Positions 1-10,826 of a stretch of DNA of 64,000 nt are shown one piece after another. Made by a program: the position numbers and the translations under genes. The notes under the pieces were generated by a model. The model ran no database searches. It saw only the letters and a list, made by a program, of their open reading frames with translations, and was not told the origin of the DNA. The stretch's first letter is position 1; the number at the start of each line of letters is the position of its first letter. The DNA comes from Salinisphaeraceae bacterium (GTDB lineage: Bacteria > Pseudomonadota > Gammaproteobacteria > Nevskiales > Salinisphaeraceae): the NCBI GenBank assembly GCA_002683405.1, contig NYTH01000054.1, positions 1-64,000 of the forward strand, written 5' to 3'.

Positions 1-42
1 CTCAAGCCTATGCAGTCAGCCGGAATGCCGCCGTCGCAGGTT

Positions 43-65
43 GCCGGGCCCGTCCTGGGCCCGGT
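43..65. other. GC-rich hairpin upstream of ccmA
   Basis: An 8-bp perfect stem (CCGGGCCC / GGGCCCGG) with loop GTCCT lies at 44-64. No T-run follows, so it is not a convincing terminator. Nothing else in the 209 bases before ccmA could be supported as a gene; the short frames there have no recognisable product. Confidence 0.3.
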
Positions 66-209
66 CCTCCGGACTCGCTGCGCTCGCGTCGATTTGTTCG
101 CGGCGGCATGGCTTGGCAATGCTCATCCCGGCGGCACGGTCAACGGCTTCGCCGGCCTGCCTGTCTGGCCGGTCCGTCATTCGGCCGGGCAGTCCATCGC
201 GACGTCCTT

Positions 210-827
210 ATGTCGAGTCCGGTCATGCTGACCGCCGAAGGGCTGGTCATTACGCGAGGTGATCGCGTGCTTCTGCGGGGGTTCGACCTCAGCGTGGACC
301 CGGGTGAACGGGTGCACCTGAAAGGTCCCAACGGTGTCGGCAAATCGACCCTGATCAAGGTGCTTTGTGGTCTGCGGCGGGCCGAAGAGGGTCGGGTCTG
401 CTGGCACGGGACCGATATCCGGCACGATCCGGACAGCTACGAGCGATCGCTGCTGTATATCGGTCATGAAAACGCGCTGAATCCCGATTTATCCGCCGTG
501 GAGAACCTGCATTCGCTGCAGGCGATCCTGGGCTGTGAGACCGAAGGCGTCGAGCGCGCGCTGCAGGACGCCGGCCTGAAAGGGCGCATGCATCTTCCTT
601 GCCGGAAACTGTCGGCCGGACAGCGGCGGCGGGCCGCGCTGAGCCGGCTGCTATCGAGCCGGCATCCGCTGTGGATTCTGGACGAGCCTGCCGCGGCGCT
701 GGATGCGGCGGGCCGGGCATGGCTGGAGGCAATGATGCTGGCTCACGGTGAAGCCGGTGGCGCGGTGCTGTTCAGTGCGCATGAGCCATTGGCCGAGGCC
801 GGCTGTCGCGTGGTCGAGCTGACATGA
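210..827 (+). CDS. ccmA: Heme exporter ATP-binding subunit CcmA
   Basis: ATPase of the CcmABCD complex, which releases holo-CcmE during system I cytochrome c maturation at the cytoplasmic membrane. The 205-residue protein shows Walker A GPNGVGKST (about 39-47), ABC signature LSAGQ (134-138) and Walker B WILDEP (155-160), and has the short length typical of CcmA. The frame is open further upstream to 108, but those 34 residues do not resemble CcmA, so the ATG at 210 is chosen; the ATG at 225 is also possible. The stop overlaps the ccmB start (ATGA), indicating translational coupling. Confidence 0.93.
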   Translation: MSSPVMLTAEGLVITRGDRVLLRGFDLSVDPGERVHLKGPNGVGKSTLIKVLCGLRRAEEGRVCWHGTDIRHDPDSYERSLLYIGHENALNPDLSAVENLHSLQAILGCETEGVERALQDAGLKGRMHLPCRKLSAGQRRRAALSRLLSSRHPLWILDEPAAALDAAGRAWLEAMMLAHGEAGGAVLFSAHEPLAEAGCRVVELT

Positions 828-1489
828 GCAGCATGTGGGCTATCGTACGGCGTGATCTGCTGCTGGGTCTGCGCCAGCGCGGCGAAATTCTGCAGCACCT
901 GTTCTTCTTCCTGCTTGTCATCGTGCTGTTTCCGCTGGGTACGCGCCCCGAACCCGCCATGCTGCTGGCGGTTGGGCCGGCGCTGATCTGGATGGCTGTC
1001 CTGCTGTCGGCAATGCTCTCGCTGCAGCGGCTGTTTCGCCCGGAGCTTGAAGACGGCAGTCTGGAGCAGTGTCTGCTGTCGCCGGTCCCGCTGCCGCTGG
1101 TCGTGCTGAGCAAGGTAACGGCGCACTGGTTGGCCAGCGGCCTGATCTACATACTGGCCAGCCCCCTGATTGCGCTGCTGCTGGGCGTGCCGGGTCCGGC
1201 CATTCCGGTTATCATGGTGGCACTGGCGCTGGGGACACCCACGCTGGGTCTGGTCGGCGCGATTGGCGTGGCCCTGACACTGGGATTGCCGCGCGCCGGA
1301 CTGTTACTGAGCCTGCTGATATTCCCGCTGTTCGTGCCGGTGCTCATATTTGGTGCAGGTGCCATGAACGCCGCCATTACCGGCCTGGAATTTCGCGGGC
1401 CGCTGCTCATGCTGGCGGCCATGCTCGTGCTGTCGGTGACGCTGGCACCGCTCGCAACGGCAGCCGCCCTGCGAATCAGTCTGGAATAG
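824..1489 (+). CDS. ccmB: Heme exporter membrane subunit CcmB
   Basis: Membrane partner of CcmA in the CcmABCD complex of cytochrome c maturation. The 221 residues are the usual family length. After a short basic cytoplasmic N-terminus (MSSMWAIVRRDLLLGLRQRG) there are about six hydrophobic segments. It overlaps ccmA by 4 nt and is followed 19 nt later by ccmC, so the three genes are almost certainly one transcript. Identity rests on length, hydropathy and position between ccmA and ccmC. Confidence 0.92.
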   Translation: MSSMWAIVRRDLLLGLRQRGEILQHLFFFLLVIVLFPLGTRPEPAMLLAVGPALIWMAVLLSAMLSLQRLFRPELEDGSLEQCLLSPVPLPLVVLSKVTAHWLASGLIYILASPLIALLLGVPGPAIPVIMVALALGTPTLGLVGAIGVALTLGLPRAGLLLSLLIFPLFVPVLIFGAGAMNAAITGLEFRGPLLMLAAMLVLSVTLAPLATAAALRISLE

Positions 1490-1508
1490 CGCTTCGATTG
1501 GCCGATTT

Positions 1509-2246
1509 ATGTATCGCTGGTTTCATCAACTCGGTTCTCCGCCGTATTTCTATCGGCTGGCCAGACGGCTGGAACCCCGGCTGGCCATTGCAGCGCTGCT
1601 GCTGATCGCCTGGGGCGTTTACGGCGGTCTGGTGAAGGCCCCGCCCGATTATCAGCAGGGGGAGGCCTTCCGAATCATCTACGTGCACGTACCCAGCGCC
1701 TGGCTGTCGCTGTTCGTTTACACGGCCATGGCGGTTGCCGGCGCGGTGGCTTTAGTGTGGCGCATGAAGCTGGCAGAGGTATTCGTGACCGCCGCGGCGC
1801 CGCTGGGGGCCGCGTTCACGTTTCTGGCGCTGGTCACCGGATCAATCTGGGGCAAGCCGATGTGGGGCACCTGGTGGGTCTGGGATGCCCGCCTGACCTC
1901 GGAATTGATATTGCTGTTTCTCTATCTCGGCGTGATCGCCCTGAATGCCGCCATCGAGGACAGGCGCAGCGCTGCGCGTGCCTGCGCGCTGCTCGCGCTG
2001 GTGGGGGTTATCAACGTGCCGATCGTCCACTATTCGGTGGAATGGTGGAATACGTTGCACCAGGGCCCGACCATCACGCGGTTCGACCGGCCCGCGATGG
2101 CGCCCGAGATGCTCTGGCCGCTGCTGTGGTGTGCCCTGGGATTCAACTTCCTCTTTTTCTGGCTGCAATTGCCGCGGATGCGCTACGAGCTGCTGCAGCG
2201 TGAGGCCCGAAGCCGCTGGGTGGCCCGGGAGCTGGGCAGTGAGTGA
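1509..2246 (+). CDS. ccmC: Heme lyase/transfer protein CcmC
   Basis: CcmC presents heme to CcmE on the periplasmic face of the inner membrane. The 245-residue protein contains the tryptophan-rich WWD signature (GTWWVWDARLTS, about residues 118-130) that binds heme, flanked by histidines in YVHVPSAW and VHYSVEWW, and six predicted membrane spans. The length agrees with the family. Its end overlaps the start of ccmD by 8 nt. Confidence 0.95.
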   Translation: MYRWFHQLGSPPYFYRLARRLEPRLAIAALLLIAWGVYGGLVKAPPDYQQGEAFRIIYVHVPSAWLSLFVYTAMAVAGAVALVWRMKLAEVFVTAAAPLGAAFTFLALVTGSIWGKPMWGTWWVWDARLTSELILLFLYLGVIALNAAIEDRRSAARACALLALVGVINVPIVHYSVEWWNTLHQGPTITRFDRPAMAPEMLWPLLWCALGFNFLFFWLQLPRMRYELLQREARSRWVARELGSE

Positions 2247-2403
2247 GTTTTGGAACATGGGCGGATATGCTGCCTACGTGTGGAGCAGCTACGGCGTGTC
2301 GGCGGGCGTGCTCGGTCTGTGCGTGGCGACCACGTACATTCGACTGGCGTGGCTCAAAAGGCAGCTCCGGCGGCGAGAAACCGAACTAGATGATCCCAAA
2401 TGA
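2239..2403 (+). CDS. ccmD: Heme exporter small protein CcmD
   Basis: Small single-span protein required for release of holo-CcmE from CcmABC. The 54-residue product read from GTG at 2239 begins MSEFWNMGGYAAYVW, matching the conserved MGGYAxxVW motif, followed by one membrane helix and a basic and then acidic cytoplasmic tail. A shorter start is possible at the ATG at 2257. It overlaps ccmC by 8 nt and ccmE by 4 nt (ATGA), as expected for this operon. Confidence 0.88.
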   Translation: MSEFWNMGGYAAYVWSSYGVSAGVLGLCVATTYIRLAWLKRQLRRRETELDDPK

Positions 2404-2861
2404 CACCCAAACGTAAACGCAGGTTGTTACTGGTACTGTCGCTGGTCGCGGGCCTGGGCGTGGCGGCGGCACTGGGTTTGACCGCTTTTCGCGAGAATCT
2501 GCTGTATTTCTACGAGCCCAGCGCAGTGGTGGCCGGTGACGTGGGCCCCGGCACCCGCTTTCGCATCGGAGGGCTGGTGGAGCAGGGCAGCGTGGAGCGG
2601 GACAACGAGGCGCTCACGGTGACCTTCAGGCTGGCCGATTGCGCGGCCAGCGTACCCGTGAGTTACCGCGGGATCCTGCCGGACCTGTTTCGCGAGGGGC
2701 AGGGTATAGTGGCTTACGGCACGCTGGATGGTGCCGGCCTGTTCGTTGCGGACGAGGTGCTGGCCAAGCACGACGAGAACTACATGCCGCCGGAAGTGGC
2801 GGATGCGCTGGCGCAGGACAACGGCGAAACCTGCATGCCGGCCAACATGACGCAATCCTGA
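2400..2861 (+). CDS. ccmE: Periplasmic heme chaperone CcmE
   Basis: CcmE binds heme covalently through a histidine and passes it to the CcmF/H lyase. The 153-residue protein has an N-terminal membrane anchor (about residues 9-29), an OB-fold domain and the signature LAKHDENYMPPE with heme-binding His124 and Tyr128. It ends the ccm run here. ccmF, ccmG and ccmH, which usually follow, are absent from the window; a MaoC-like gene comes next after 120 bp. Confidence 0.95.
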   Translation: MTPKRKRRLLLVLSLVAGLGVAAALGLTAFRENLLYFYEPSAVVAGDVGPGTRFRIGGLVEQGSVERDNEALTVTFRLADCAASVPVSYRGILPDLFREGQGIVAYGTLDGAGLFVADEVLAKHDENYMPPEVADALAQDNGETCMPANMTQS

Positions 2862-2981
2862 CGGCGGTCGAGAGCCCCCGACCGCCGGTGCAGTGACGCC
2901 TTGTTCCTGCGTGATTTTCGCAGTTGTAAGCCAGGCACAAACTGTTTACCGTCCGAACACTTTGCAGGAGCCCCCATCAGC

Positions 2982-3869
2982 ATGAGCGGTAAAATCTTGC
3001 TCGAGTACGAAGGTCTGCCGTCGGTACTCCCGTCCTTTATCAAAGCGGCCACCACGCTCGGCGGCGGATTGGAAGACGGGCAGACCATCCCGGACATACA
3101 GGCCAGGGTGTCGGGTGTCTGCGGCACTGACGGGCGGCTGCAGAGCTACAGCCAGGTCTGCGGATTCGAGCAGACCGGCACCCTGCCGATGACCTACCCG
3201 CATGTGCTGGCGTTTCCGCTTCAGCTTGCCGTGCTATCCCATCGTGAATTTCCGCTCAAGCTTCTCGGGCTGGTGCATGTGCGAAACAGCATCACCCAGC
3301 ATCAGCCCATGCCGGCGCAGGAGCGGTTCGATGCCACCGTGAGCGTGGGCGGCCATCAGGAAGCGAACAAGGGCATCGAATTCGAGATGCTGACGCGCTA
3401 TGCCAACAGTCAGGGCGAATGCGTGTGGGAATCCAGCGCGGTCATGCTCGCCCGCGTGAGCGGCAAGGGTAAGCGCTCCGGCGGACGCAAGGAAAAGAAA
3501 CAGACGCCCGAGGTCATGCCGGAGGCCGGTCGCTGGCGTGCGCCGGCGGATATTGGCCGACGCTACGGCATGGCCGCCGGTGACATGAACCCCATTCATC
3601 TGTCGGGCATCAGCGCCAAACTGTTCGGTTTTCCCCGCGCGATTGCCCACGGGATGTGGCTCAAGGCGCGCTGCGCGGCCGATCTGGCTGACGACATGGG
3701 CGAACGGCCCTGCACGCTGTCGGTCGAATTCAAGCGCCCGGTTTTCCTGCCGTCCGAGGTGGTTTTTTCTAAGGCCGAGTCGGCGGGCGGTATCGATTTT
3801 GCATTGGCCAGTCCCGACGGCAGCGTCAAGCATATGCAGGGACGCGTGAATCCTGCCGATACTGACTGA
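2982..3869 (+). CDS. MaoC-type double-hotdog acyl dehydratase
   Basis: Predicted (R)-specific enoyl-CoA hydratase/acyl dehydratase of 295 residues. The C-terminal half carries the MaoC hydratase signature with the Asp...His pair in GDMNPIHLSG (about residues 200-209) followed by AIAHGMW. The N-terminal half looks like a second, degenerate hotdog domain, and a Lys/Arg-rich linker (GKGKRSGGRKEKKQ) joins them. The frame is open back to a TTG at 2901, but the ATG at 2982 has a Shine-Dalgarno (GCAGGAG) and a sensible N-terminus. The substrate is unknown; it stands alone between ccmE and galU. Confidence 0.82.
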   Translation: MSGKILLEYEGLPSVLPSFIKAATTLGGGLEDGQTIPDIQARVSGVCGTDGRLQSYSQVCGFEQTGTLPMTYPHVLAFPLQLAVLSHREFPLKLLGLVHVRNSITQHQPMPAQERFDATVSVGGHQEANKGIEFEMLTRYANSQGECVWESSAVMLARVSGKGKRSGGRKEKKQTPEVMPEAGRWRAPADIGRRYGMAAGDMNPIHLSGISAKLFGFPRAIAHGMWLKARCAADLADDMGERPCTLSVEFKRPVFLPSEVVFSKAESAGGIDFALASPDGSVKHMQGRVNPADTD

Positions 3870-3945
3870 ATAGCCGGTACATCGATCAAGTCATCAACGA
3901 GCGTTGCGGCCCGATAGTCGCAGCTTCCGAATCAAGGGGTATTCA

Positions 3946-4863
3946 ATGAGAATCAGAAAGGCGGTCTTTCCCGTAGCGGGTCTGGGCACGCGATTCCTGC
4001 CGGCCACCAAGGCCAGCGCCAAGGAAATTCTGCCGGTGGTCGACAAGCCATTGGTGCAGTACGCGGTGAAGGAGGCCATTGCGGCCGGCGCCGAGGAAAT
4101 GGTGTTCATTACCAGCCACACCAAGAACTCGATCATGGATCACTTCGATCGGGACTACGAGCTGGAGGCCACGCTTGAGGCCAAGGGCAAGACCGAGCTG
4201 CTCAAGGCGGTACGCGAAGTGCTGCCGCCCGGCATCACCTGCGTCTACATCCGTCAGCCGGAAGCAATGGGGCTTGGCCACGCCATCAGTTGTGCCTTGC
4301 CGGCGGTGGGCGATCAGGATTTTGCCGTTATCCTCGCCGACGACTTGATTGCCGGCAGTTTCCAGCCCTGCCTGGCGCAGATGCAGCGCGTTTACCAGGA
4401 GTACGGAACCAGCGTGCTGGCCGTGCAGCGCGTGCCGCAGGAAGAGACCTACAAATACGGTATTGTCGAAGTGGAGCCGATCGGGCCGGGCCTCAGCGAA
4501 ATCCGCGGCATCGTGGAAAAGCCGGATCCCGACAAGGCGCCCTCGAATCTGGCCGTGGTCGGCCGCTACATTCTGACGCCGCGCATTTTCAAGATTCTTG
4601 ACCAGACCAAGCCGGGCGCCGGCGGCGAAATCCAGTTGACCGATGCCATTGAGCGCCTGATGGGCGAGCAGACCGTGCTGGCCTATGAATTCCAGGGTAC
4701 GCGGTATGACTGCGGCAGCAAGCTGGGCTACCTCAAGGCGAACGTGGAAATCGGTCTGCAGCATCCGGAAATCGGCGACCGCTTCAAGAACTATCTCAGG
4801 GATCTAACCGATTCCTGGGGCGACGACGAGGACGACTCGCCGAAGCAGTCCGCCAACGGTTGA
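3946..4863 (+). CDS. galU: UTP-glucose-1-phosphate uridylyltransferase
   Basis: Makes UDP-glucose from UTP and glucose-1-phosphate for envelope polysaccharides. The 305-residue protein starts MRIRKAVFPVAGLGTRFLPA and contains the nucleotidyltransferase signature GLGTRFLPATKASAKE and the substrate-loop ILPVVDKP. The chosen ATG has an AAGGGG ribosome site; an in-frame TTG at 3904 is less likely. The acidic C-terminus (WGDDEDDSPKQ) is an extension beyond the conserved core. A strong terminator follows, so it is probably monocistronic or the last gene of its unit. Confidence 0.96.
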   Translation: MRIRKAVFPVAGLGTRFLPATKASAKEILPVVDKPLVQYAVKEAIAAGAEEMVFITSHTKNSIMDHFDRDYELEATLEAKGKTELLKAVREVLPPGITCVYIRQPEAMGLGHAISCALPAVGDQDFAVILADDLIAGSFQPCLAQMQRVYQEYGTSVLAVQRVPQEETYKYGIVEVEPIGPGLSEIRGIVEKPDPDKAPSNLAVVGRYILTPRIFKILDQTKPGAGGEIQLTDAIERLMGEQTVLAYEFQGTRYDCGSKLGYLKANVEIGLQHPEIGDRFKNYLRDLTDSWGDDEDDSPKQSANG

Positions 4864-4878
4864 TTACGGCGAAAACAC

Positions 4879-4912
4879 AAGGCCGACAGTTCCTTCAACT
4901 GTCGGCCTTTTT
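4879..4912 (+). terminator. Rho-independent terminator after galU
   Basis: An 11-bp perfect stem (GGCCGACAGTT / AACTGTCGGCC) with loop CCTTC is followed directly by TTTTT. It begins 17 nt after the galU stop and separates galU from sucA. Confidence 0.93.
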
Positions 4913-5050
4913 GTTCCGGCCGACCGTTTCATGGAGAGGCGGTAAAAAATAGCGAAAGCGATACAAAATCAAAGGGCAGGGCGGAATAGTTTTGTTATCA
5001 TGCAGCGCCAAGACGTCCGGCCCGAAAAATAGGTGGATTCCTAGACGCCA

Positions 5051-7951
5051 ATGAAAAGCCAGCTCAACGAGAAGTTTGTCGGAAATTCTCCGCTCTTCGC
5101 AGGCAATAGCGCGTACATCGAAGCGTACTATGAACAATATCTGAAGGATCCCGACTCGGTTGAAGCCGGCTGGCGGGAATACTTCGACAGTCTGAACGGC
5201 GGCGATCGCCCGGACATTGCCCACACCCCCATTCGCGAGTCGTTCATCGACGTGTCCGCCAGCGCCGGACAGGGCGCCCAGCCCCGACCCCGCATGGCGG
5301 CCGAAGCCGCGCAGAAGCAGGCTGGCGTGCTGCGGCTGATCAACTATTACCGCGTGCGCGGCCATCAGGTCGCGAATCTCGACCCCCTGCGGCTGTTCGA
5401 CGCACCTCCCGTGCCCGATCTCGACCCCGCCTTCCACGGCCTGGGCATTGCGGACCTGGATACGGTCTTCAATACCGGTTCGCTGTTCGCGGACGACGAG
5501 CTGCCGCTGCGGCGCATTATCGAAATCTGCCAGTCCGTCTACACAGACACCATCGGTGCCGAGTACATGTACATCACCGACACGCGGCAGAAGCGCTGGA
5601 TACAGCGCCGGCTCGAAGCCGCGGTCGGTCAGGATCGGCTGGACCGGGAAGACAAGCGTCGAGTGCTGACACAGCTCACGGCTGCCGAAGGCATCGAGCG
5701 CTACCTGCACACCAAATACGTCGGCCAGAAGCGGTTCTCGCTGGAGGGCGGCGACAGCATGATTCCGCTGCTGCAGGAAGTGGCCGCTGCCGGTGCCCGC
5801 AACGGCATCGAGGAAATCGTGATCGGTATGGCCCACCGCGGCCGTCTGAACGTTCTGGTGAATTTCCTGGGCAAGTCACCGCAGGAACTGTTCGACGAGT
5901 TCGAGGGCAAGTACGACGTGGATGACCTGTCCATGTCGGGCGATGTGAAGTATCACATGGGCTTTTCCACGGACATCGAGGCCGGCGGCAATCGCGTGCA
6001 TCTGGTGCTGGCGTTCAACCCTTCGCATCTGGAAGCCGTCAATCCGGTGGTGCAGGGGTCGGTCAAGGCACGCCAGGAACGCCGCGGCGACGTCAACGGC
6101 GAGCGGGTCCTGCCGCTGCTGATCCACGGCGATGCGTCCTTTGCCGGGCAGGGCATCGTCATGGAAACGCTGCAGCTGTCGCAGGCGCGTGGCTTTGCCA
6201 CCGGCGGTACGGTGCACGTCATCGTGAACAATCAGCTGGGCTTTACCATGCAGAGCCCCATCATCGCCCGCCAGCGCGAATTCTCGCGGACCTCGCTGTA
6301 CAACACCGACATTGCCAAGATTCTCGAAGCGCCGGTGTTCCACGTGAACGCGGATGACCCCGAAGCCGTGGTGTTCATCACCCAGCTGGCCATGGATTAC
6401 CGTGCCACCTTCGGCAAGGACGTCATCATCGACCTGATCTGCTACCGGCGGCATGGACACAACGAGGCGGACGAGCCGGCCGTCACCCAGCCGCTCATGT
6501 ACGAGCGCATACGGTCCGAGCCCACCACGCGCAAGAAATACGCCGAGCGGCTGATCAAGGAAGGCGTCATCGGCGAGGACGAGCCGCAGAAGATGTTCGA
6601 TGCCTACCGCGACGGCCTGGCCGAAGGCAAGAACACCGCGCACACCACGCTGGGCATGGTGGGCAATGAATACACCGTCAACTGGAGCAGCTATACGAAA
6701 GGGCACTGGAGCGAGGTCGTTGATACCTCGGTGCCCATCGAGACGCTGCGCCGGCTGTGCAACACCATTCTCGAGATGCCCGAGGGCTTCGAGCCGCACG
6801 CGCGGGTCAGCCGCATTTTCGCCGATCGACGCAAGATGGCGGCCGGTGCTGCGCCGCTGGACTGGGGCTTTGGCGAAACCATGGCCTACGCCACCCTGAT
6901 GGACGATGGCTACAGCATCCGGATTACCGGCCAGGACTGCGGTCGTGGCACGTTCTTCCATCGCCATGCCGTCATACACAATCAGATCGACGGCACGCCG
7001 CACGAGCCGCTGGCGCTGCTCAATCGCGAACGGACCAAGTTCGAGGCGAACGACTCGCTGCTGTCGGAGGCCGGCGTGCTCGGCTTCGAATACGGCTATG
7101 CCACGGCCAACCCGGAAGTGCTCACACTCTGGGAGGCCCAGTTTGGCGACTTTGCCAACGGCGCGCAGGTCATCATTGATCAGTTCATCGCCTCGGGCCA
7201 GGCCAAATGGGGCCGCTACTGCGGTCTGGTTCTGCTGCTGCCGCACGGCTACGAGGGGCAGGGGCCCGAGCATTCGTCGGCCCGGGTGGAGCGCTTCCTG
7301 CAGTTGTGCGCCGAGCAGCACATGCTGGTGATGATGCCGTCGACGCCGGCGCAGATGTTTCATCTGCTGCGCCAGCAGATGGTGCGCCCGCTGCGCATGC
7401 CGCTGGTGGTGTTCACACCCAAGAGCCTGTTGCGCCACCGACTGGCCGTCTCGTCGCTGGAGGATCTGGCCCAGGGCCGCTTCCACATGATTCTGGACGA
7501 GTACGACGACATGCCGGCCAAGGATATTCGGCGGATCGTTTTCTGCAGCGGCAAGGTGTATTACGACCTTTATCAGGCCCGCGCGGAGCGTGATCTCAAG
7601 GACGTGGCAATCGTGAGGCTGGAACAGCTGTATCCCTTCCCGGCCGAGGACTACGCGGCGATCATCGAGAAATACGATCAGGCGGACGAAATTGTCTGGT
7701 GCCAGGAAGAACCCGAAAATCAGGGGGCCTGGTACCAGATCAAGCATCGCCTGCAGGTGCCGCTGAGCAACGAACACACGCTGCTCTACGCCACGCGGGC
7801 CGGCTCGTCCACCACCGCGGCGGGTTACCACAAACTGCACGTCAAGCAGCAGGAAGCCGTTGTCGAAGCCGGATTGACCGGCGGCAACGAGCTGATCGAG
7901 AAAGGCAGCATCCGCACCCGCGGGCGCAAGAAACAGAAGAAATCCAAGTAA
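5051..7951 (+). CDS. sucA: 2-oxoglutarate dehydrogenase E1
   Basis: Thiamine-diphosphate-dependent E1 of the 2-oxoglutarate dehydrogenase complex in the TCA cycle. The 966-residue protein has the N-terminal E1 segment (NSPLFAGNSAYIEAYYEQYL), the conserved GMAHRGRLNVL, the Mg/ThDP region around HGDASFAGQGIVMETLQ, and the transketolase-like pyrimidine domain with GYEGQGPEHSSARVERFLQL. It is slightly longer than the E. coli enzyme (933) and ends in a Lys/Arg-rich tail (RTRGRKKQKKSK). sucB follows after 57 bp and lpdA after that. No sdh genes precede it here. Confidence 0.97.
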   Translation: MKSQLNEKFVGNSPLFAGNSAYIEAYYEQYLKDPDSVEAGWREYFDSLNGGDRPDIAHTPIRESFIDVSASAGQGAQPRPRMAAEAAQKQAGVLRLINYYRVRGHQVANLDPLRLFDAPPVPDLDPAFHGLGIADLDTVFNTGSLFADDELPLRRIIEICQSVYTDTIGAEYMYITDTRQKRWIQRRLEAAVGQDRLDREDKRRVLTQLTAAEGIERYLHTKYVGQKRFSLEGGDSMIPLLQEVAAAGARNGIEEIVIGMAHRGRLNVLVNFLGKSPQELFDEFEGKYDVDDLSMSGDVKYHMGFSTDIEAGGNRVHLVLAFNPSHLEAVNPVVQGSVKARQERRGDVNGERVLPLLIHGDASFAGQGIVMETLQLSQARGFATGGTVHVIVNNQLGFTMQSPIIARQREFSRTSLYNTDIAKILEAPVFHVNADDPEAVVFITQLAMDYRATFGKDVIIDLICYRRHGHNEADEPAVTQPLMYERIRSEPTTRKKYAERLIKEGVIGEDEPQKMFDAYRDGLAEGKNTAHTTLGMVGNEYTVNWSSYTKGHWSEVVDTSVPIETLRRLCNTILEMPEGFEPHARVSRIFADRRKMAAGAAPLDWGFGETMAYATLMDDGYSIRITGQDCGRGTFFHRHAVIHNQIDGTPHEPLALLNRERTKFEANDSLLSEAGVLGFEYGYATANPEVLTLWEAQFGDFANGAQVIIDQFIASGQAKWGRYCGLVLLLPHGYEGQGPEHSSARVERFLQLCAEQHMLVMMPSTPAQMFHLLRQQMVRPLRMPLVVFTPKSLLRHRLAVSSLEDLAQGRFHMILDEYDDMPAKDIRRIVFCSGKVYYDLYQARAERDLKDVAIVRLEQLYPFPAEDYAAIIEKYDQADEIVWCQEEPENQGAWYQIKHRLQVPLSNEHTLLYATRAGSSTTAAGYHKLHVKQQEAVVEAGLTGGNELIEKGSIRTRGRKKQKKSK

Positions 7952-8008
7952 AAACGGACCGGTCCATGGTCCGGTCAGTCAAATTCGCGAAATCCGGGAA
8001 AACTCGAC

Positions 8009-9319
<1,311 letters not shown>

Positions 9320-9379
9320 CATTCTGCCGTCTGACGCCACGCGCCAGCGCTTTAACGACTTACTTTTGAAGAAATATTT

Positions 9380-10822
9380 ATGAGCAAGGACTACGAAGTC
9401 ATCGTGATTGGCGGCGGCCCGGCGGGCTACGTCGCCGCCATTCGCTGCGCGCAGCTGGGCATGAAGACGGCCTGCATCGAAAAGTGGATTGACCCGCAGG
9501 ACAAGCCGGCACTGGGCGGAACCTGTCTGAACGTCGGCTGTATTCCGTCGAAAGCCCTGCTCGAATCCTCGGAGATCTATCACCGGGCTCAGCATGATTT
9601 TGCGGCGCACGGCCTGAAGATCGACAAGGTGTCGATGGATATCGGCCAGATGCAGAAGCGGCGGCGCGAGGTCGTGGGCGCGCTGACGGGCGGTATTCAG
9701 GGCCTGTTCAAGGCCAACGGCATTGACTGGCTGCAGGGCACGGGGTGTATCGAGGATACCGGCAAGGTCAGCCTCAAGGAGCACGGCAAGTCGCGCAAGA
9801 AGAACCTGACCTGCGAGAAGATCATCATTGCCAGCGGATCGGTGCCCGTGAACATCGAAGTCGCACCGTTTGACGGCGACCGCATCGTGGATTCCTCCGG
9901 CGCGCTCGAATTCGACAGCGTGCCCGAGCGGCTGGGCGTGATCGGCGCCGGCTATATCGGCGTGGAACTGGGCAGCGTCTGGTCGCGCCTGGGCTCCGAG
10001 GTCGTGCTGCTCGAGGCGCTGGACAGCTTCATGCCCATTGCCGATGAGCAGATTGCCCGCGAAGCGCTCAAGCAGTTCCGCAAGCAGGGACTGGATATCC
10101 GGCTGCAATCCCGAGTGGTGTCCGCGAAGGTCAAGGGCAAGAAGGTCGAGGTCAAGTACAACGCCGAAAACGAGGAGCATACCGAGACGTTCGACCGGCT
10201 CATCGTGGCCGTCGGCCGCCGTCCGTACACTGAAAGTCTTTTCTCAGGAAACGCGCGTATAGAGCTGGATGAAAAGGGATTTGTTTCGGTCAATGAAAAA
10301 TTCCGGACCAGCCTGCCCGACGTATACGCGGTGGGCGACGTCGTCGGCAATCCCATGCTGGCTCACAAGGGCATGGAAGAGGGCATCGCCGTGGCGGAAA
10401 TTCTCGCCGGCCAGAAGCCGCAGGTCGATCACGCCACGATTCCTTCAGTGGTCTACACGGCCCCCGAAATCGCCTGGGTAGGCAAGACCGAGCAGCAGCT
10501 GAAGAAGGAAGGTCGCGAATACCGCAGCGGCAGCATTCCGTTCGCCGCCAACGGGCGCGCCAAGGCGCTCGGTCAGCAGGATGGCCTGGTGAAAATCCTG
10601 GCCGACAGCAAGACCGACGAAATTCTGGGGGCACACATGATCGGCCCCTATGTTTCCGAACTGGTGCAGGAAATCGTCGTTGCGATGTCCTACCGGGCCA
10701 GCAGCGAGGACATCGCCCGCATCATCCACGGTCACCCGACGCTGTCGGAAACGGTCCACGAGGCGGCCCTGGCGGTGGACGGGCGACCCATTCACTTCGC
10801 GCCGCCGCGCAAGCGGAAGTAG
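9380..10822 (+). CDS. lpdA: Dihydrolipoamide dehydrogenase E3
   Basis: FAD flavoenzyme that reoxidises the lipoyl groups of E2 with NAD+. The 480-residue protein has the FAD-binding GGGPAGYVAA (11-20), the redox disulfide GTCLNVGCIPSK (Cys49-Cys54), the NAD-binding GAGYIGVELGS, and the C-terminal dimer-interface His/Glu in HGHPTLSETVHEA. As third gene after sucA-sucB it is probably the E3 of the 2-oxoglutarate complex and may also serve other complexes. The stop lies only 4 nt from the stop of the convergent methyltransferase gene. Confidence 0.97.
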   Translation: MSKDYEVIVIGGGPAGYVAAIRCAQLGMKTACIEKWIDPQDKPALGGTCLNVGCIPSKALLESSEIYHRAQHDFAAHGLKIDKVSMDIGQMQKRRREVVGALTGGIQGLFKANGIDWLQGTGCIEDTGKVSLKEHGKSRKKNLTCEKIIIASGSVPVNIEVAPFDGDRIVDSSGALEFDSVPERLGVIGAGYIGVELGSVWSRLGSEVVLLEALDSFMPIADEQIAREALKQFRKQGLDIRLQSRVVSAKVKGKKVEVKYNAENEEHTETFDRLIVAVGRRPYTESLFSGNARIELDEKGFVSVNEKFRTSLPDVYAVGDVVGNPMLAHKGMEEGIAVAEILAGQKPQVDHATIPSVVYTAPEIAWVGKTEQQLKKEGREYRSGSIPFAANGRAKALGQQDGLVKILADSKTDEILGAHMIGPYVSELVQEIVVAMSYRASSEDIARIIHGHPTLSETVHEAALAVDGRPIHFAPPRKRK

Positions 10823-10826
10823 CGCG

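Noticed and set aside
10-262. Short plus-strand frames before ccmA
   Set aside because: No family similarity; ccmA starts within them in another frame.
5876-7840. Long antisense open frame across sucA
   Set aside because: It mirrors a GC-rich, highly conserved gene, has histidine/arginine-biased composition and no recognisable motif.
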